Positions 24,358 through 33,515 of a stretch of 40,000 nucleotides of DNA are shown one piece after another. The translations under genes and the position numbers were made by a program. The notes under the pieces were generated by a model that saw only the letters and a list, made by a program, of their open reading frames with translations, was not told the origin of the DNA and searched no databases. Within the stretch, counting starts at the first letter, position 1; each line of letters opens with the position of its first letter. This DNA comes from Coriobacteriia bacterium (GTDB lineage: Bacteria > Actinomycetota > Coriobacteriia > WRKU01 > JAENWW01). The DNA lies in NCBI GenBank assembly GCA_016649875.1, contig JAENWW010000006.1:1-40000 (forward strand), written 5' to 3'.

Positions 24358-25245
24358 ATGATTTCGAAACAACGCATCCAAGACTTCCATGAAAAGGCGG
24401 CTACGCTCACCGAGGCGCTTCCTTGGATCAAGTCCGCTTGGGGAAAAGTGATAGTCATCAAATACGGTGGCGCGGCGATGTCTGATCCCGTTTTGCGTCA
24501 ACAGGTCGCCGATGACATCGTTCTCATGAAATTCGTCGGCGTCCACCCGGTCGTCGTCCATGGGGGCGGTTCGGAGGTGACCCGGTACCAAGAGGCACTC
24601 GGACACGAGGTCGTTTTCAAAGACGGTATGCGCGTGACTCCTCCCGAGGTGCTCGACATCGTGAAGATGGTGTTGGTGGGCAAGGTGAATAAGGAAATCG
24701 TCAATTCGATAAACGTCCACGGCGCCTATGCCGTCGGTATTTCGGGCGAAGACGGCGGCTTGGTTACCGGTATACCCATTTCCGCAGAATTCGGACGCAC
24801 CGGTATCGTCACGAAAATCAACACATCGGTCGTCGAGCATATGATTGCCGACGATTTCATCCCCGTCATAGCCACCATCGGAATCGGCGAGGACGGTGAA
24901 TCCATCAACGTCAACGCCGATCTCGTTGCGGGAAAACTCGCCGAGGCGCTCGGTGCCGACAAATGTATCTATCTCACGGATGTCAACGGTATCTATCGAG
25001 ACTTCGACGACAAAGAATCGCTTATAAGCGTTTTGACCCCCGATGAGGCGAAAGCGTTTATGGACAGTGACGACGCTGCCGACGGGGGAATGATTCCCAA
25101 AATCAAAGCGTGTGCCGATGCGGTTCGCGGTGGGGTGCGTCGTGCCCACATTCTCAACGGAACGGTCGCCCACTCGGTGATCCTCGAGGTATATACCGAT
25201 GTCGGCGTCGGCACCATGATAACGGAAGAAGTGAATCCTTTATGA
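24358..25245 (+). CDS. argB: Acetylglutamate kinase
   Basis: Phosphorylates N-acetylglutamate with ATP. The 295-residue amino-acid-kinase-fold protein has VIKYGGAAM, VHGGGSEVT and GISGEDGGLVTG in order, and VNADLVAGKLAEALGADKCIYLTDVNG near the C-terminal half. The roughly 30-residue N-terminal extension, including LTEALPWIKSAWG, resembles the helix that lets arginine-inhibited NAGK form hexamers, so feedback inhibition by arginine is likely. ATG 24358 lies 3 bases after the argJ stop. Its stop overlaps the argD start as ATGA. Confidence 0.96.
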   Translation: MISKQRIQDFHEKAATLTEALPWIKSAWGKVIVIKYGGAAMSDPVLRQQVADDIVLMKFVGVHPVVVHGGGSEVTRYQEALGHEVVFKDGMRVTPPEVLDIVKMVLVGKVNKEIVNSINVHGAYAVGISGEDGGLVTGIPISAEFGRTGIVTKINTSVVEHMIADDFIPVIATIGIGEDGESINVNADLVAGKLAEALGADKCIYLTDVNGIYRDFDDKESLISVLTPDEAKAFMDSDDAADGGMIPKIKACADAVRGGVRRAHILNGTVAHSVILEVYTDVGVGTMITEEVNPL

Positions 25246-26492
25246 TCGATGAAAAACGCCCTGTCGATTCGTTCGCACAGTCCGCTCCGATTCATACGGC
25301 CGCGGCAACGGATTTCCCCACTATAGAAAAGCTCGACTCGGAAAAGCTCATGCCTACCTATAAGCGTAAACCCGTCGCCTTCGAGCGCGGAGAGGGAATG
25401 TATCTTTACGACACCGACGGGAAAAAGTATCTCGATCTTTTGTCGGGTCTCGGCACGATGGGACTGGGACACAGCAACGCGGCGGTTTCAGAGACGCTGT
25501 GCACTCAATCCAAAAAACTCATGCATGTTTCGAATCTTTATCACGTCGAAGGAAGAGGTGAACTCGCCGCGGCACTGATCGCCCTTTACGGACAACCCGG
25601 GAAGGTATTCTTCAGCAACTCGGGCGCCGAGGCCAACGAGTGCGCAATCAAACTGGCGAGAAAGTGGGGGCATGCCCGCAAGCCGGCAGCTGATACGATT
25701 GTCACTGCAACGGGATCGTTTCACGGTCGTACGCTCGCCACAATAGCCGCTACGGGACAACCGGGATTTGCGCGTCCGTTCGCACCCATCACGCCCGGAT
25801 TTGCCTATACGCCGTTTAATGACGTCGAGGCGCTCGATGAGATGCTGGGCGAGGGCACAATCGCTTTCATGATCGAAGTCGTGCAAGGAGAAAGCGGTGT
25901 GTGGCCCGCGACGAAGGAGTACGTGCAAACTGCCGTCCGACTTTGTGGGGAGCGCGATATTTTATTCATCGTCGATGAAGTTCAAAGCGGAATATATCGC
26001 AGCGGTAAGCCGTTTGCGTTCCAGCACTTCGGCATTATTCCCGATATCATCACCAGCGCAAAGGCCCTGGGCAACGGCTTTCCCGTGGGCGCGACGATCG
26101 CCCGCACTTCGGTGTCCGATATTTTTTCTCCCGGAGACCATGGAACGACGTTCGGAGGTAACGTGTTGGCCTGCTCCGTTTGTCTCACCGTCCTCGACTG
26201 TTACAAGTCGATGGATATCGAGGAGCACGTGACAAAAGTCGGAGAATACGCTCGGATAAAACTCGCCGGGATTCCCGGGGTGAGTGATGTTCGCGGAATC
26301 GGGCTCATGATAGGATGTACTCTTTCGGGCTTTTCGGCGCAAGAGTGTGCGACGAAACTTTTGGAAAACGGTATTGTCGTAAATGCAATCGGCGAGAGCT
26401 ACATTCGTATATTGCCACCGCTTATATGCGAATATGCGCATATCGACACCCTTGTAGCGGCAATCAATGCCATAATTGAAGAAAAAAAGTGA
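25242..26492 (+). CDS. argD: Acetylornithine aminotransferase
   Basis: PLP enzyme of the class III aminotransferase fold, converting N-acetylglutamate semialdehyde to N-acetylornithine with glutamate. The 416 residues contain YLDLLSGLGTMGLGHSN, FFSNSGAEANECAIKLAR and the cofactor-binding IVDEVQSGIYRSG. Lys274 in SAKALGNGFPVGA forms the Schiff base with PLP. ATG 25242 overlaps the argB stop. The protein carries about 30 extra residues before the usual start of the family, so an internal start is possible, although the coupling favours this one. Confidence 0.94.
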   Translation: MIDEKRPVDSFAQSAPIHTAAATDFPTIEKLDSEKLMPTYKRKPVAFERGEGMYLYDTDGKKYLDLLSGLGTMGLGHSNAAVSETLCTQSKKLMHVSNLYHVEGRGELAAALIALYGQPGKVFFSNSGAEANECAIKLARKWGHARKPAADTIVTATGSFHGRTLATIAATGQPGFARPFAPITPGFAYTPFNDVEALDEMLGEGTIAFMIEVVQGESGVWPATKEYVQTAVRLCGERDILFIVDEVQSGIYRSGKPFAFQHFGIIPDIITSAKALGNGFPVGATIARTSVSDIFSPGDHGTTFGGNVLACSVCLTVLDCYKSMDIEEHVTKVGEYARIKLAGIPGVSDVRGIGLMIGCTLSGFSAQECATKLLENGIVVNAIGESYIRILPPLICEYAHIDTLVAAINAIIEEKK

Positions 26493-26503
26493 GGAGTCGA
26501 GGC

Positions 26504-27454
26504 ATGCGTTCATCATTGTACGGTAAGGATCTTTTATCACTCGCCGATCTTTCTTCGGAGCAGTTGACGGAGCTGCTGGACACCGCCTTACGGATCAAAC
26601 GTGATACGAAGGCCGGTCGCGTAAGCGCTCCTTTATCGGGGAAGTCCGTCGCAATCATCATGCAAAAGGCCTCCATTCGTACGCGAGTCAGTTTTGAAGT
26701 CGCCACGGCCCGTTTGGGCGCCCATCCGGTGGTCATGACGGGGCAAAACGGTGCGTTTTCTCGCGGAGAGCCGGTCAACGACACCGCGCGAGTGCTCGAT
26801 GGATATGTCGACTGCATCGTGCTTCGCACGTATGCGGATTCTCTCATCGAAGAATTGGCGCACCATGCGCGCGTACCTGTCGTAAATGCACTGACGGATA
26901 AGTTCCATCCCTGTCAGGGGTTGGCCGACCTGTTGACCGTACGGGAACGTTTCGGCTCGTTTGCCGGATTGAAACTCGTCTATATCGGCGACGGTTCCAA
27001 TAACATGGCACACACCTACTTACAGGCGGGCGCGCTCGTCGGCATGGATGTCGCAATCGCCACGCCGGATGATTATCGCCCCGATGCCGACATTTTGGCT
27101 GCCGCGCACGTGATTGCGAGCGGTACCGGTGCGCATCTCACCGTCACCTCCGATGTTTACGAGGCGGCCGAGGCGGCCGACGTCATTGTGACCGATACGT
27201 TCACCTCCATGGGACAAGAGGATGAACACGACCTGCGTCTCAACATATTCAAGGCCTACAGAGTCGACGATTCGCTGATGGAAAGAGCATCCGCGCGCGC
27301 GATTTTCATGCATTGCTTGCCCGCCCATCGCGGCGAAGAAGTGACATCGGAAGTAATCGACGGGCCGCAATCGGTTATTTACGCTCAGGCCGAAAATCGA
27401 GTGCATGCCCAGCAAGCCCTGTTGTCTCTGTTGCTGAATGAGAGGAATGAATGA
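26504..27454 (+). CDS. argF: Ornithine carbamoyltransferase
   Basis: Joins carbamoyl phosphate and ornithine to give citrulline. The 316 residues have a carbamoyl-phosphate site SIRTR at 57-61 (usually STRTR), and the ornithine-side motif HCLPAHRGEE with His270-Cys271-Leu272-Pro273. NALTDKFHPCQGLADLLT is the usual central block. AGGAG seven bases before ATG 26504 fixes the start, 11 bases after the argD stop. The Ile in SIRTR is a departure from the consensus, but the arginines that bind phosphate are intact. Its stop overlaps argR as ATGA. Confidence 0.93.
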   Translation: MRSSLYGKDLLSLADLSSEQLTELLDTALRIKRDTKAGRVSAPLSGKSVAIIMQKASIRTRVSFEVATARLGAHPVVMTGQNGAFSRGEPVNDTARVLDGYVDCIVLRTYADSLIEELAHHARVPVVNALTDKFHPCQGLADLLTVRERFGSFAGLKLVYIGDGSNNMAHTYLQAGALVGMDVAIATPDDYRPDADILAAAHVIASGTGAHLTVTSDVYEAAEAADVIVTDTFTSMGQEDEHDLRLNIFKAYRVDDSLMERASARAIFMHCLPAHRGEEVTSEVIDGPQSVIYAQAENRVHAQQALLSLLLNERNE

Positions 27455-27885
27455 AACAACGTAATGTGCGCCAAGAATTGATTCGCGCAATTATTCGAAG
27501 CCAGCGTATCAAAACGCAAAAAGAACTGGTCGATGCGCTCAACGCCAAGGATCACCGATGCACGCAGGCCACCGTGTCTCGTGAAATTTCAGAGCTTGGC
27601 TTACGCAAGCTTCCGGAGGGGGTGTATGTTCTTTCCGAGGACTTGCATTTGCAACGCATGGTTCACGACCTGGTAATCGAGCTCAATTTCGTGAATAACA
27701 TGGTGATTATCAAAGCACAGACCGGAACGGCTCCCGGAGTCGCAGCGGCACTCGACGGTGCCGGTCTGACAGGTATTTTGGGAAGCGTGTCGGGAGACGA
27801 TACCATTCTCGTAATCACACAAAGCGATTCGGTCGCAAGCGCGCTTCATTATAAGCTTGAAACATTTCGTGGTAATTTCGATTAA
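27451..27885 (+). CDS. argR: Arginine repressor ArgR
   Basis: Arginine-responsive regulator of 144 residues. The N-terminal winged helix contains RRSQ-like recognition features, with TQKELVDAL and the helix CTQATVSREISELGLRKLP. The C-terminal hexamerisation and arginine-binding domain holds GTAPGVAAALD and GDDTILVI, where the acidic pair would contact arginine. It sits inside the operon it probably controls, overlapping argF by four bases, so repression would be autogenous. The ARG boxes upstream of argC are its likely targets. Confidence 0.95.
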   Translation: MKQRNVRQELIRAIIRSQRIKTQKELVDALNAKDHRCTQATVSREISELGLRKLPEGVYVLSEDLHLQRMVHDLVIELNFVNNMVIIKAQTGTAPGVAAALDGAGLTGILGSVSGDDTILVITQSDSVASALHYKLETFRGNFD

Positions 27886-27914
27886 AAATATTTGAAGAGA
27901 GAGAAGGAAACGAC

Positions 27915-29141
27915 ATGGCCCGGGAAAAGTGTATTCTTGCGTACTCAGGGGGGCTCGACACCTCCGTTGCAATTCGATGGATTCAGGAGAACCACAACCT
28001 CGATGTGATTGCGGTTGTGGCAGATGTCGGACAAGAGCGCCAAGATCTCGAGTTCGTTCGCGATAAGGCTTTGACCATCGGAGCGCTGGACTCGATTGTC
28101 CTCGACGTCGTCGATGAGTACGTTCGAGACTATATTTCAAAAGCTTTGAAAGCGAACTCGATGTATGAAAACAAATATCCGCTTCTCTCCGCTCTTTCGC
28201 GTCCGCTTATCGTAAAGCATCTCGTCGAAATCGCTCATAAATTCGATGCGAAGTACATCGCGCACGGTTGCACGGGGAAGGGAAACGATCAGGTTCGTTT
28301 CGAGATCGGTATCACCTCTTTGGATCCCGATATCAAAATCGTCGCTCCCGTTCGTGAGTGGGATTTGCACACGCGTGACCAGGAAATGGAATGGGCGATT
28401 GAGCGCGACATCCCTGTTCCCACCACGAAGGCCAGCCCTTATTCCATCGACGACAACATTTGGGGTCGAGCCATCGAGTGCGGAGTTTTGGAGGACCCGT
28501 GGGAGGAGCCTCCCGCGGACATCTACACGCTGACCAACGATGCGCGCACCGATGCGGCGACCGAGGCCGAATACATCATCCTGTCCTTTGAAGAGGGACT
28601 GCCGACCGCGCTGGACGGCAAGACCATGAACTTCACCGACATTATCAAAACAATGAACACCATCGCCGGTCGTCACGGGTACGGACGAATCGATATGATA
28701 GAGAATCGCCTCATCGGTGTGAAATCCCGTGAGATTTATGAGGTGCCGGGAGCGCTTGCCCTCATCACGGCGCACAAAGCTCTCGAAGATTTATGCCTCG
28801 AGAGGGAAGTGCTCCACTATAAACTCGGTGTCGAGCAAAAATGGGCCGAGCTCGTGTATAACGGCATGTGGTTCAGTCCGCTGAAGGAAGCACTCGACGG
28901 CTTTATCGATACCACGCAAAAACTCGTGACCGGAGATGTGCGCCTTCGTTTCTTCAAGGGTTCTTGCGTTCCCGTCGGACGCAGGAGCGAGTATTCGCTT
29001 TACGATTACGGCTTGGCCACCTATGACGAGGACGACTCGTTTGACAGGGATGCGGCCAAAGGCTTTATCGACCTGCATGGTCTGCCGATCAAAGTTTGGG
29101 CTGGTCAGCGTCGTAAGGTCGGCAAAGAGGGCGAGGTTTAG
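27915..29141 (+). CDS. argG: Argininosuccinate synthase
   Basis: Condenses citrulline and aspartate with ATP. The 408 residues start with the PP-loop motif AYSGGLDTSVAI, then YIAHGCTGKGNDQVRFE, SPYSIDDNIWGR and the C-terminal RRSEYSLYDYGLATYDEDD. The length is normal. GAGAGAAGGAAA precedes ATG 27915. The 29-base gap to argR holds no visible promoter or operator, so it is likely part of the argC operon. Confidence 0.97.
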   Translation: MAREKCILAYSGGLDTSVAIRWIQENHNLDVIAVVADVGQERQDLEFVRDKALTIGALDSIVLDVVDEYVRDYISKALKANSMYENKYPLLSALSRPLIVKHLVEIAHKFDAKYIAHGCTGKGNDQVRFEIGITSLDPDIKIVAPVREWDLHTRDQEMEWAIERDIPVPTTKASPYSIDDNIWGRAIECGVLEDPWEEPPADIYTLTNDARTDAATEAEYIILSFEEGLPTALDGKTMNFTDIIKTMNTIAGRHGYGRIDMIENRLIGVKSREIYEVPGALALITAHKALEDLCLEREVLHYKLGVEQKWAELVYNGMWFSPLKEALDGFIDTTQKLVTGDVRLRFFKGSCVPVGRRSEYSLYDYGLATYDEDDSFDRDAAKGFIDLHGLPIKVWAGQRRKVGKEGEV

Positions 29142-29144
29142 CAT

Positions 29145-30563
29145 ATGGCGGACGGTCGCAAAACGCCTTGGGGCGGAAGATTTGAAAAGGCTCCATCTGC
29201 GCTCATCCAAGAATTCGGCGCATCATTGCCGGTCGATAGGCGTATGTGGCGCGAGGACATCGATGGATCACGTGCGCACGCGAAAATGCTGGGGAAAATC
29301 GGCGTTTTGAGCTCCGCGGACGTCGAGGCGATTGAAAAGGGGCTCGGAGAGATTGTATCTCTCATCGAATCCGGAGAGTTCGTATGGGACATCGAAGACG
29401 AAGATGTCCATATGGCTATCGAAAAGAAGTTGACAGAACTCATCGGCACCGCCGGGGCGCGCCTGCATACGGGGCGGTCGCGAAACGATCAAGTTGCGAC
29501 GGATACGCGTCTCTATTGTAAAAAACGTGAAATCGGTCTCATGCACGAGATGAATGCCGCCCGCTCGACTCTCATCGATCTTGCGAAGAAGAACATGTCG
29601 GTTTATATGCCCGGCTATACCCATTTGCAGAAGGCCCAACCGATTCTTTTTTCGCACCATATGCTTGCCTACGCGCACATGTTTTCACGTGACTTCAAGC
29701 GTGTCATGTATGCCTATGAAGCAAGTGACGTGTCTCCGTTGGGCAGCGCGGCATTGGCCGGAACGACTTTCCCGCTCGATAGACGGTACAGTGCCGATCT
29801 GCTCGGCTTCGACGCGATTTCGCAAAACTCGCTCGACGCCGTTTCCGACCGAGACTTTTTACTCGATTTGGCGTATGCCTGCTCAACTGCGCAAATGCAC
29901 CTGTCTCGGCTGAGCGAGGAGATCGTTTTATGGTCCTCGGACGAGTTCGGGTTCATCACTCTCGACGACGGCTATTCGACGGGTTCCTCGATCATGCCGC
30001 AAAAGAAAAACCCGGATTTCGCAGAACTCGTGCGAGGTAAAACGGGTCGTGTGTATGGAGACTTGCTGCAACTGCTCGTTATGTTGAAGGGACTTCCTCT
30101 CGCCTATAACAAGGACATGCAAGAGGACAAAGAGGGCGTGTTCGATGCTATCGATACGGTCGAAAATTGTCTGATAGCCATGCGAGGCATGTTGTCGACC
30201 TTAACGGTCAATGAGGATGTCATGAAAGTCGCCGCACACGGCGGATTCATGGCGGCCACCGATTTGGCCGACTATCTGGTGGGAACGGGAATGCCGTTTC
30301 GACAGGCGCACGAGGTCGTGGGAGAGATTGTGCTTCAATGCGAGAAAGAAGGTAAAAGCCTTCAAGAACTCACGGCAGAGGAATATTTCGCTTCGAACCA
30401 TGCTTTCAAAGAAGATGTACTCGAAGCGGTTTCCATTGAAAACGCGGTCGGGAGGCGTACCTCTTTCGGGGGCACCGCTCCCGATTCGGTGCGCACGCAG
30501 CTCGAAACGGCTGAGAGAATGCTTGATTCCGATATGTCGCTCGTGGATGCTTTTTCGCACTGA
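29145..30563 (+). CDS. argH: Argininosuccinate lyase
   Basis: Splits argininosuccinate to arginine and fumarate. The 472-residue protein of the fumarase/aspartase superfamily starts WGGRFEKAPS. It has the HTGRSRNDQVATD motif, the TGYTHLQ-type PGYTHLQKAQP with its histidine, and the signature GSSIMPQKKNPD, whose serines (281-282) include the catalytic one. ATG 29145 lies 3 bases after argG. It closes the arginine cluster, and no strong terminator is visible after it. Confidence 0.97.
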   Translation: MADGRKTPWGGRFEKAPSALIQEFGASLPVDRRMWREDIDGSRAHAKMLGKIGVLSSADVEAIEKGLGEIVSLIESGEFVWDIEDEDVHMAIEKKLTELIGTAGARLHTGRSRNDQVATDTRLYCKKREIGLMHEMNAARSTLIDLAKKNMSVYMPGYTHLQKAQPILFSHHMLAYAHMFSRDFKRVMYAYEASDVSPLGSAALAGTTFPLDRRYSADLLGFDAISQNSLDAVSDRDFLLDLAYACSTAQMHLSRLSEEIVLWSSDEFGFITLDDGYSTGSSIMPQKKNPDFAELVRGKTGRVYGDLLQLLVMLKGLPLAYNKDMQEDKEGVFDAIDTVENCLIAMRGMLSTLTVNEDVMKVAAHGGFMAATDLADYLVGTGMPFRQAHEVVGEIVLQCEKEGKSLQELTAEEYFASNHAFKEDVLEAVSIENAVGRRTSFGGTAPDSVRTQLETAERMLDSDMSLVDAFSH

Positions 30564-30611
30564 GGAATATCTTCGGGAATGGGCTCCACGGTAATTGTAA
30601 TAAAGTTAGAA

Positions 30612-30644
30612 TAGTTGAACTAATTCGCAGTAATGATGTATATT
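30612..30644 (+). promoter_or_regulatory. Promoter of the MarR gene with possible operator
   Basis: TTGAAC (30615-30620), 18 bases, and TATATT (30639-30644). The -35 lies inside an 11-bp palindrome TAGTTGAACTA (30612-30622), which could be an autoregulatory MarR operator. The operator reading is speculative. Confidence 0.5.
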
Positions 30645-30696
30645 CGATGGCATGATAATTTTTTCTCGGAACAATAGATAAGAAAGAGTGCGGCAG

Positions 30697-31110
30697 ATGT
30701 CTGAAGCAAAACGTGATGCAGTGGATGCATTATTTGAAATCGCTCCGAGAGTTGTGCGGTGCGTGGGGTGCGGCGTGGCCAAAAAAGAGACCGGATTGAC
30801 CTTCAACCAGATTCGGTGCGTCAATTTTTTGGCGAATAAGAAACACTATCTCGGCGATATCGCACGTGACAGGTCTGTGAGTCCCGCTTCGGCGTCCTCA
30901 CTGATCGACGCGCTTGAAGGCGAGGGATATGTAAAGCGAGAAATCGATTCGTTCGATCATCGAAAGATTCTCGTCGGTTTGACGAAAAAAGGGCATGACT
31001 GCTATGAGCGCATGCGCTCCATGAGCAACGAAATTTTGGGTGAGATGGTTGAAAAACTCAGCGATGAAGAAGCTCTACAGCTCGCGAGTTTGCTGAATAA
31101 GATGCAATAA
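30697..31110 (+). CDS. MarR-family transcriptional regulator
   Basis: The 137-residue protein has the MarR winged helix. LTFNQIRCVNFLANKK is followed by the helix-turn-helix YLGDIARDRSVSPASASSLID and the wing REIDSFDHRKILVGLTKKG. Long N- and C-terminal helices would form the dimer. A CVGC motif near residue 25 is unusual and could bind a metal or sense oxidation. ATG 30697 is preferred to GTG 30688 because AAGAAAGAG lies 8 bases upstream. It is monocistronic, and no divergent partner hints at its target. Confidence 0.88.
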   Translation: MSEAKRDAVDALFEIAPRVVRCVGCGVAKKETGLTFNQIRCVNFLANKKHYLGDIARDRSVSPASASSLIDALEGEGYVKREIDSFDHRKILVGLTKKGHDCYERMRSMSNEILGEMVEKLSDEEALQLASLLNKMQ

Positions 31111-31141
31111 CAATTCCTTGCTTTCTTGTAAGTGACAGATG

Positions 31142-31182
31142 AAAAATCAGGTGCATTGATATCATCGGTGCACCTGATTTTT
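31142..31182. terminator. Bidirectional terminator between marR and the PBP gene
   Basis: A perfect 14-bp inverted repeat, AAAAATCAGGTGCA and TGCACCTGATTTTT, with a 13-base loop. A/T-runs on both sides allow termination in both directions between these convergent genes. Confidence 0.92.
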
Positions 31183-31200
31183 GCATAAAATCGTCGGAGG

Positions 31201-33372
31201 CTACGGTTGGTTTGCGGTGCTGGTGGTTTCATTACTGTTGCCGGGTGGCGGTTTTATGTCGGGTGACGGTTTTATGTCGGGTGGCGGTTTTATACCTTTC
31301 GATACGGTTAAGGTCACGGTGTTCCCACTTACTTTTTGGGAAAGAACGGTTCCTGCAGTCTTGTCGGACCACACTTTGACGATATCGATGGTGTAGCCTT
31401 TGAGTTTTTTGATTGCCACATCGAGTGTATTTCCGGACACGTTTTCTACTTTGGGCTTGGGGAGGTTATATTTGCTGTTGTCATAGCTGGGTTGGTCGGC
31501 TGTCTTGAACGCCACGGCAGGCATTCCTTCGAGGGCCACTGTCATGAAATCGTGAAAGATCGGGCCGCAAACAGATCCTCCGAATGCAAGAGAGCCGTTC
31601 ATGATGATTGTTTTTTCCTGTGGATACCCGACCCAAATTGCCGTTGCGAGTTGGGGTGTATATCCACAGAACCACACATCTCGGTTCTTTTGAGAAGTAC
31701 CGGTTTTACCGGCGACTTGACGTCCGCTGAGTCGTGCTTGTGTTCCCGTACCACCCGTCACCACGCCCCTAAGCACTTTTGTTGTGGTCGCTGCCACGGA
31801 AGCCGAGATGACGCGCTTATTTTCCGGCGTATATCGATAGATGTTCTTGCCCTCGCGGTCGGTAACCGTTTTTATGAAGGTCGGAGTATTGTAAACGCCG
31901 TTGTCAGCAAGTGTCGCGTAGCCGGATGCCATCTCGAGGGGCGTGACGTTTTGTGCGCCCAGTGTAATCGAAGGATATGCTTTCAGCTTCGTTGTGATGC
32001 CGAGCTTATGAGCCATTTTGACGACTTTTTCCGCGCCGAGTGCATAGCACACGCGTGCGTACACGGCGTTGACGGAGGAATAGGTTGCGCTTGCCAATGA
32101 AATCATACCGTGTCCTTGGCCTTCGCTGTTGTGGACAATCCAAGGAGGCGTTGTGGGAATCGTTGCCGGAGAACTCGAGTCGACCATAATCGACGGTGAC
32201 ATGCCGTCATCGATGGCGGCGGCCAAGGTGAATGTCTTAAATGAAGAGCCTGCTTGACGATGAGCTTGTGTCGCCATGTTGAATTGGTTCTTCGTGTAGC
32301 TTCGACCTCCGACGAGCGCTTTGACTTCGCCTGTCGAGGGCTCTATGGCGACAAGCGCTCCCTCGGGCCCCTTTTTGCCGATTTCTTTCTTTACGGCTTT
32401 TTCCGCGCTCTTTTGCATCTTCGTATCGAGCGTGGTGACAACCTTCAGACCACCTTCGAATACCGTCCCTTTGGAGAATTTCTTTTGGAGGTCCTTTTTT
32501 ACCTGTGCCACGAAATAGGGATAGGCGTAAATGCCGTTGGTCGGCTCTTTGCTGCGTTTCGGTGAGATTTTTTCAGCAAGCGCCTTATCATACTCGGCTT
32601 TGGTTAGGTAGTTATTCGAAAGCATACGTCGCAGTACTTGGTTTCGCCTGGAAAGAGCGCCGTCGGGATTGTCGAACGGGCTGGTTCCACTCGGTCTTTG
32701 TGGAAGACCGGCGAGCATCGCGGCTTGTGCGATGGTGAGCTTATTTGCGTTTTTTGAAAAATAAGTCTGTGCGGCTGCTTGTATGCCGTATGCGCCCTCG
32801 CCGAAGTAGACGGTATTGAGATACATGCTCAGTATTTCTTTTTTCGTATACACTTTCTCAATTTGCAGTGCGAGATAGGCTTCACGGACTTTCCTGCGAA
32901 GTGACATGTCCGTTGCTTCATCGCGTAGTATTGTGTTTCGGATATATTGCTGTGTAATGGTGGACCCTCCTTGGCGCGTTCCCCCCATTATCGAGAACAC
33001 CGAGCGCATGATGCCGACGAAGTCGACCCCGTGATGCTTGTAAAAGCGCTCATCTTCGACGGCGACGGTTGCGTTTAAAACATACGGTGACATCTTGTCG
33101 ATGGAGATGACCTCACGGTTTTCCAGGTAAAGTCTCGCAAGGAGTTTTCCGTCGGAAGAATAAATGGTCGTCGGTCGGGCGACTTGGAAGGCGTTTTTCG
33201 CTTTATAGTCGGGAAGATTTTCGAGCCATTTCGAAATGGCGACGGAGCCGATGACTCCGCCGGCAATGAGCAAAAGGAGAAAAATGCCGAGAATGGTAAG
33301 CGCTATGATTTTCCCGTTACCCTTGCTTTTCGCAGGAGTTGTAGGGCGTATCTTTCGATTATGAACAGACAT
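31201..33372 (-). CDS. Class A penicillin-binding protein with C-terminal PASTA domain
   Basis: Bifunctional peptidoglycan synthase, membrane anchored at residues 21-43. The GT51 glycosyltransferase domain has Glu106 in VEDERFY and GGSTITQQ at 135-142. The transpeptidase has nucleophile Ser376 in SSFK, SxN at 433-435 and KTG at 556-558. One PASTA domain spans about 637-693. The tail after it is Pro-rich and built from three 6-residue repeats, PPPDIK-like, then Ser/Thr. It has 723 residues. The start is supported by AGGAC just upstream on the minus strand. A close paralogue lies at 35942-38089. Confidence 0.94.
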   Translation of the reverse strand: MSVHNRKIRPTTPAKSKGNGKIIALTILGIFLLLLIAGGVIGSVAISKWLENLPDYKAKNAFQVARPTTIYSSDGKLLARLYLENREVISIDKMSPYVLNATVAVEDERFYKHHGVDFVGIMRSVFSIMGGTRQGGSTITQQYIRNTILRDEATDMSLRRKVREAYLALQIEKVYTKKEILSMYLNTVYFGEGAYGIQAAAQTYFSKNANKLTIAQAAMLAGLPQRPSGTSPFDNPDGALSRRNQVLRRMLSNNYLTKAEYDKALAEKISPKRSKEPTNGIYAYPYFVAQVKKDLQKKFSKGTVFEGGLKVVTTLDTKMQKSAEKAVKKEIGKKGPEGALVAIEPSTGEVKALVGGRSYTKNQFNMATQAHRQAGSSFKTFTLAAAIDDGMSPSIMVDSSSPATIPTTPPWIVHNSEGQGHGMISLASATYSSVNAVYARVCYALGAEKVVKMAHKLGITTKLKAYPSITLGAQNVTPLEMASGYATLADNGVYNTPTFIKTVTDREGKNIYRYTPENKRVISASVAATTTKVLRGVVTGGTGTQARLSGRQVAGKTGTSQKNRDVWFCGYTPQLATAIWVGYPQEKTIIMNGSLAFGGSVCGPIFHDFMTVALEGMPAVAFKTADQPSYDNSKYNLPKPKVENVSGNTLDVAIKKLKGYTIDIVKVWSDKTAGTVLSQKVSGNTVTLTVSKGIKPPPDIKPSPDIKPPPGNSNETTSTANQP
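31241..31294. repeat. Three tandem 18-bp repeats inside the PBP gene
   Basis: The unit (consensus TCGGGTGRCGGTTTTATG on the plus strand) occurs three times in a row, with only three differing positions among the copies. It encodes the proline-rich tail after the PASTA domain. Copy number can change in frame. Confidence 0.9.
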
Positions 33373-33430
33373 TCGGCGTCCTATCGTATGTTATTGCAAA
33401 GATATTACGAAGATAAAGTTCTATCACTAC

Positions 33431-33458
33431 TCTATAATAGGTATCTCCGTTGTACAAA
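33431..33458 (-). promoter_or_regulatory. Possible promoter of the PASTA-PBP gene
   Basis: Read on the minus strand: TTTGTA, 16 bases, TATAGA, about 60 bases before the start codon. Its -35 is only two bases from the -35 of the divergent U32 promoter. Confidence 0.4.
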
Positions 33459-33460
33459 CA

Positions 33461-33488
33461 TTGTCACCAGTTTGATATTGTTTACACT
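33461..33488 (+). promoter_or_regulatory. Promoter of the U32 peptidase-family gene
   Basis: TTGTCA (33461-33466), 16 bases, TACACT (33483-33488), with a start near 33495 and the ribosome binding site AAAGGAAG at 33501-33508. Confidence 0.55.
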
Positions 33489-33515
33489 CATATTCTCTAC
33501 AAAGGAAGTCAATTA

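Noticed and set aside
30626-30650. Possible ARG box in the MarR promoter
   Set aside because: The TGATG/ATTCG half-sites are spaced one base too short and match the consensus poorly.
31241-31294. Possible CRISPR-like repeat
   Set aside because: Units are directly adjacent without spacers and lie in frame inside a PBP gene.
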